Positions 23,853 to 27,219 of a stretch of DNA of 27,219 nt are shown here, piece after piece. The position numbers and the translations under genes were made by a program. Below the pieces are notes generated by a model. It ran no database searches, was not told the origin of the DNA, and saw only the letters and a program-made list of their open reading frames with translations. Source of the DNA: a virus; the IMG/VR virus record IMGVR_UViG_3300046747_000566, positions 64,001-91,219 of that record; one strand, written 5' to 3'. Numbering within the stretch: position 1 is the stretch's first letter; each line of letters begins with the position of its first letter.

Positions 23853-24422
23853 TTATTCCTTGATGTTTATACTGACTGAAGAACTGCCGCCTGCATCTTG
23901 AATTGTGCCATCGTCTGCAATCTTCACCGGATAGGAGAATGCCAAGGCATCCGGTTCAGAGTACACCGGGTCGATTTCAGAGCCACCGCCGGGAAGAGTG
24001 CGGATGCAGAGTACCCAGGTGGCTGTTGATGTCCCTGTGTAGAGCCCGTTAGGCTCGGCTTGTGGGAGTGTTACCGTGGCTGTACTTCCCCCTGGGTATT
24101 GAGCAAGTCGATCAGGATTGGTGAGCTGAGTTGTATACGGTATTGGATAGCCTCTGCTAGGGCAGACAAAGATAGGCTTGCCCATGCTAAAGATCACTGT
24201 CCATGTATTGGTGAGCTTCATTCTTGCATCGTATATCTGCTGAAGCTCATCGCGTTCTGGAGAGTAATCATACTTGTGCAATGGCTGACTGTTGGAATAG
24301 ATCGTCTGCTGATCGTTAACCTGATTTGATTCAGATGATGTTTGTGGCGTATCGCATGCTTCTGCGGATAGCACTATGCACAACAAAAGTAACCATGGAA
24401 TGATAATAATTGCCTTTTTCAC
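23853..24422 (-). CDS. Secreted lipoprotein-like protein (189 aa), GTG start
   Basis: The start is GTG 24422 behind AAGGAGCAAAAC, giving MKKAIIIIPWLLLLCIVLSA then EAC: two lysines, a 14-residue hydrophobic core and a cysteine at 23, a signal peptide with a possible (not ideal) lipobox. The mature part is Ser/Thr/Pro-rich with strand-like segments (TNTWTVIFSMGKPIFVC, STATVTLPQAEPNGLYTGTS, ATWVLCIRTLPGGGS). The fold resembles no family I can name. Its stop is 7 bp from the terminator. It is downstream of membrane and FtsK-like genes and may be part of a surface or transfer structure. Confidence 0.7.
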   Translation of the reverse strand: MKKAIIIIPWLLLLCIVLSAEACDTPQTSSESNQVNDQQTIYSNSQPLHKYDYSPERDELQQIYDARMKLTNTWTVIFSMGKPIFVCPSRGYPIPYTTQLTNPDRLAQYPGGSTATVTLPQAEPNGLYTGTSTATWVLCIRTLPGGGSEIDPVYSEPDALAFSYPVKIADDGTIQDAGGSSSVSINIKE

Positions 24423-24432
24423 GTTTTGCTCC

Positions 24433-24837
24433 TTAGCGGCCTGGAAACTGCACAAAAAAGTCTTGCAGTTCCGGCATGTCTTTAATGATTTCTGGTCGTG
24501 AGCACTGCGAAGCGTCAAGTGCGTTGTAGATATCGCGTGCATTCTGCTTCTCCTGTGCTTTTAGCTGTGAGATCAATGTTTGATCTTGCGTTGACGCTAT
24601 CTCTACATCGTTATTCGAGATGGCGTCAAGATCGTTGCTGATCTTTGCCTTCTGCGTCGTCAGGTACTGCATATTGCAGGTCATGACGTGGCGCTCGCTG
24701 TTTGCTAGCGGCACTGCGAGATGATAATTGTACCAGATAGTAAATGCAGTGCCACCTACAACTAACAATACTATCAGTGCCATCCACAATAAACAGCCAA
24801 TGCTGAGACCTAGAAACGTCGTTTGGTCATCGCTCAT
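24433..24837 (-). CDS. Single-pass membrane protein (134 aa)
   Basis: The start at 24837 follows AGAGGTATC. MSDDQTTFLGLSIGCLLWMA and LIVLLVVGGTAFTIWY contain one membrane helix (about 9-35), followed by an extracytoplasmic-type helical domain (LTTQKAKISNDLDAISNNDV, QTLISQLKAQEKQNARDIYN) and two cysteines (C56-like and near the end, DASQCSRPEI) that might pair. No family recognised. It lies 10 bp upstream of the lipoprotein-like gene. The two could form a membrane complex. Confidence 0.65.
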   Translation of the reverse strand: MSDDQTTFLGLSIGCLLWMALIVLLVVGGTAFTIWYNYHLAVPLANSERHVMTCNMQYLTTQKAKISNDLDAISNNDVEIASTQDQTLISQLKAQEKQNARDIYNALDASQCSRPEIIKDMPELQDFFVQFPGR

Positions 24838-24892
24838 GATACCTCTTTCTGCTCGTGTGAGCACTCTTTGTTTCATACTATTATGGACGAAT

Positions 24893-24919
24893 GGTCCCCG
24901 AGAATTGCACTCGGGGACC
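24893..24919. repeat. 10-bp hairpin between 24837 and 24937
   Basis: Perfect arms GGTCCCCGAG and CTCGGGGACC, 7-base loop. No U-run on either side, so partial termination or mRNA processing between the HTH-membrane gene and the downstream pair is the most that can be said. Confidence 0.5.
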
Positions 24920-24936
24920 CGTTTGTACGGAACTGG

Positions 24937-26094
24937 CTAACTGGCATTGTTGGGCTTGCTAGGTTTCACTCGCTCCAGCCACTTCTTTGCAGTGTGATAA
25001 GTGCACCCAGTTTGACGTGCTATTTCAGCCGCTTTAATTGATGGATTTTGGCGATAAAGAGCCTCGATTTGATCCCCGTATTCAGATGGCATTGTACCCT
25101 TTAAAATTGTACTCCTATTTGGCTCTACGGGCTCGTCCATGGGGTACAATTGCATGGGCACAATGCCCTCATTTGTCTCTTTTGTACCCCCTTCAAATCG
25201 CGTCTCAATCTCATCTAGAGAGTGCAATTGGATAGGTTTAATCGGATCTCCAGCCATCAAAGCCAACTGCTGTTTTGTGAGTTCGCGCTCTGCATACTTC
25301 TCTTGTTGAATGCGCATCGGGATGCGTCCTCTTCCTCCTGCCAAGAGTTCATCATAGATGGTTTCTGAATGCTCTGAGATGGCCATCTTGATTACGTCAG
25401 TATCTTCAGCTAGCTCAGTGATCTCAGTTTGATATTTCTTGGCAAGTATCGAGACTGCCTTAGCATCGGCGTCCTTCTTGAGAGCTAAGGCCATGTAGTT
25501 GCCAGCCTCAATGCTCTCACCAATAAGCGCATCGTTATCAGCCTTATAGAGCTGGCTGGCACACATCGTACCTGATACGAGCAGCGAGAAGACTACTGAG
25601 AAGGACCATGAGAGCACATCATTGTGCAGTCCTTGCAGGCACCAATGCCAAAAGATGTCTCCGAGTCCTGCCGATACAAGAATAAAGAAGATTAGAGATA
25701 CCTCATTGGACGCATGAGTTTTGCGAAGTCTATTCAGATCTCGGCGCTTCCTCTTTTTCAAAGCTTCTGTCATCTCATCTTCTAGTAGCTGGTCGTACTT
25801 GGCTTCAAGTACTCGCATAGCCTCACGTGTTTTGCGCACACGAGCAGCAGATGAGAGAGTCATTGTGTCGCTGAGAATAGCCACTATGCACCCGATAGCG
25901 GCTAAGACTAGAGAGAGAAACGACCAGACTGTACTTGAGATCTGAGCACCTAATACGACTAGGCCGACTGGCACAACGATCGTGTTGACGATTAAGGCCA
26001 AATAGCTACCTTTAGCAATGCAGTAGCCCAGGAGCAACTGTTGTTTCCTATGTGAGTCTGCAACCTCTACTGTTGACGGATTGAAAAAGCCCAT
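24937..26094 (-). CDS. Four-helix membrane protein with a C-terminal HTH (385 aa)
   Basis: Four hydrophobic stretches: about 29-50 (YLALIVNTIVVPVGLVVLGA), 54-75 (TVWSFLSLVLAAIGCIVAIL), 131-150 (VSLIFFILVSAGLGDIFWHW) and 161-180 (SWSFSVVFSLLVSGTMC). Between the second and third lies a charged coiled-coil region (RKTREAMRVLEAKYDQLLED, then ALKKRKRRDLNRLRK). After residue 190 the chain is soluble, and the last 47 residues form an HTH (IKAAEIARQTGCTYHTAKKW). A membrane anchor with a DNA-binding end suits tethering of element DNA or of the FtsK-like motor beside it. The start at 26094 follows AAAGGAACAAACAA. Family not recognised. Confidence 0.7.
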   Translation of the reverse strand: MGFFNPSTVEVADSHRKQQLLLGYCIAKGSYLALIVNTIVVPVGLVVLGAQISSTVWSFLSLVLAAIGCIVAILSDTMTLSSAARVRKTREAMRVLEAKYDQLLEDEMTEALKKRKRRDLNRLRKTHASNEVSLIFFILVSAGLGDIFWHWCLQGLHNDVLSWSFSVVFSLLVSGTMCASQLYKADNDALIGESIEAGNYMALALKKDADAKAVSILAKKYQTEITELAEDTDVIKMAISEHSETIYDELLAGGRGRIPMRIQQEKYAERELTKQQLALMAGDPIKPIQLHSLDEIETRFEGGTKETNEGIVPMQLYPMDEPVEPNRSTILKGTMPSEYGDQIEALYRQNPSIKAAEIARQTGCTYHTAKKWLERVKPSKPNNAS

Positions 26095-26136
26095 TTGTTT
26101 GTTCCTTTCTTCTTGCAGAAAGGCCTAAGCTCGTGC

Positions 26137-27219
26137 CTAGACCTTCCTGAGCCCACGCCCAGCTATGATCTTTCGAGCATGTGCCCGATAGCCAGTATGA
26201 ACGCCGATCTGCTTAAGACTCTCATCAATATTGCCTGTGATTTTGTAGGCAATGGTGAACAGCTCGACCTTCACGCTGTCGAGCACATAGCGTAGTTCCT
26301 GCGTGTCTTGCGCCCCCTCTGCAAGCCCGTTTATGGCAGTTTCTTGCGCGTAATCCTCAGATTTTTCCTCATCATCTATTGAGCTTAAAAGCTCATCGTA
26401 AGGATTGTTATCTCGCGTGTAAAAATGCCTCTGAAAGTTGCTCTCATCAGGGTTCAATTCCCGCTCGGCTGACGGGATGAAATTACTCTCCACTGTTCTG
26501 CCTTCATCAATGAAAGCTCTCAAGTCCTCAACCGTCGTATTTGGTATGGCTGCGAGCACGGGCTTGGACCACCTGGACACATCCATCACGGCAACGCCTG
26601 GCCCAGCACCTTTAAGCGATGGCAGCAGTCCGTCGATTTGCTCTTTCTGGAGGCCTGCCATCTTTGCATGCATATTGCAGCTCTCGAAGACAATGCGGCT
26701 GCTCATGTTATCTCTAGTCAGTGTACTCAGCACTTCTGCTGGTAGCGCCTGGCCAGAGAGGATCACATAGCAATTCCACTTCCTGGCCTCAAGGACAAAT
26801 TTCTTGAGGAGGCGCGATGGGCGATAGAGCTGATCGAACTCTAGTTGCTCATTCCTGGCTTCCTCTTTGTCCTCTTTCGAGCCTTGTTTACTGAGCAGCT
26901 TAACTTCTTTCGCTCGTGCATCCTCATAATCCTTAATTACTGGCATCTCATCCACTAAGAGCAATAGCGGATGCATGACCCTCTTCTGCTCTTTCCACAA
27001 CTTGCGTCTCTGCTCAAGCATGTTGTGCAGCTTTGGGCAACTTGCCTCAATATCGCCCAAATCATCGGCGTAGTTGAGACCATATCTCAGGTCATTCAGG
27101 CCAGAATGTGGGTCCCAGATCCAAACCTCTGCGCCAGCCTTGAGCAGGATGAGAATGTAGTACAGCAATGCAGTGCTCTTGCCGCGTCCAGGCTTGCCAA
27201 CGACGCACATGCTGAGCAG
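26137..27219 (-). CDS. FtsK/HerA-like DNA translocase, N-terminus outside window
   Basis: The frame is open to the right edge (LLS precedes the first visible Met), so the N-terminal part is missing. Walker A is VVGKPGRGKSTALLYYI, the Walker B strand is LLLLVDEMPVI, and CYVILSGQALPAEVL matches the sensor-like strand of FtsK/TraB and HerA motors. The C-terminal about 50 residues look like an HTH (AYKITGNIDESLKQIGVHTG then YRAHARKI), analogous in position to the gamma domain of FtsK. Such motors pump double-stranded DNA in conjugation, segregation or packaging. The adjacent membrane protein may be its anchor. Confidence 0.8.
   Translation of the reverse strand: MLSMCVVGKPGRGKSTALLYYILILLKAGAEVWIWDPHSGLNDLRYGLNYADDLGDIEASCPKLHNMLEQRRKLWKEQKRVMHPLLLLVDEMPVIKDYEDARAKEVKLLSKQGSKEDKEEARNEQLEFDQLYRPSRLLKKFVLEARKWNCYVILSGQALPAEVLSTLTRDNMSSRIVFESCNMHAKMAGLQKEQIDGLLPSLKGAGPGVAVMDVSRWSKPVLAAIPNTTVEDLRAFIDEGRTVESNFIPSAERELNPDESNFQRHFYTRDNNPYDELLSSIDDEEKSEDYAQETAINGLAEGAQDTQELRYVLDSVKVELFTIAYKITGNIDESLKQIGVHTGYRAHARKIIAGRGLRKV

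Overview
The window looks like the early/replication and regulatory half of a large temperate phage, phage-plasmid or integrative element, not core chromosome. Almost every gene is short, tightly packed and translationally coupled by ATGA or longer overlaps. The recognisable families are element-type: a helicase loader, a winged-helix replication protein, an Xis-like HTH, XRE repressors, ORF6N and BRO antirepressors, YopX, FDXHR and DUF3310 proteins, an Acb2/Tad1-type protein and an FtsK-like translocase. No capsid, terminase, portal, integrase, tRNA or rRNA gene is visible. The host is probably a Gram-positive-like or Chloroflexota bacterium, perhaps Ktedonobacteria. This rests on consensus TTGACA/TATAAT promoters, strong GGAGG ribosome sites, moderate GC, and small LuxR-type HTH and DUF3102-type proteins. 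It is a weak inference.

Layout from right to left. At 24.4-27.2 kb a leftward block holds a partial FtsK/HerA-like ATPase, a four-helix membrane protein ending in an HTH, a small membrane protein and a secreted lipoprotein-like protein. This could be a DNA-transfer or partition module. A perfect 21-bp-stem bidirectional terminator (23795-23845) separates it from a rightward operon (21121-23789) carrying an HTH protein, a BRO/DinD-like protein, a gene broken by an IS605-like hairpin, small zinc-finger and alpha-helical proteins, and YopX. The 20911-21120 gap holds two divergent consensus promoters. From there leftward run: an operon to about 17.4 kb (20518-20910 down to 17414-17653) that includes several genes below 60 codons; a three-gene module (17272 to 16095) with its own promoter and terminator, coding for a 52-aa protein, an Acb2/Tad1-like cyclic-nucleotide sponge and a papain-like protease; an operator-controlled unit (15880 to 14525) ending in an ORF6N antirepressor; and an XRE repressor.

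A complex non-coding region (13410-14078) then feeds a very long leftward operon of about 10 kb. It contains LuxR-type HTH proteins, a DUF3102-like coiled-coil protein, a DnaQ-like exonuclease, HicB-like proteins, an Xis-like HTH, and finally the replication pair: a winged-helix initiator (4440-5588) followed by a DnaC-type loader (3653-4435). The initiator gene contains six 15-16-bp inverted-repeat iterons phased at about 21 bp, next to AT-rich 12-mers. This is a lambda O/P-like layout and the likely replication origin.

Downstream lies a PAPS-reductase-like gene preceded by a cassette made of an XRE regulator and a two-domain HNH homing-type endonuclease. The cassette is bordered by a remnant of a second PAPS-reductase-like 5' end. 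The cassette has its own perfect promoter and paired operators and is the strongest candidate for a little-described selfish system here.
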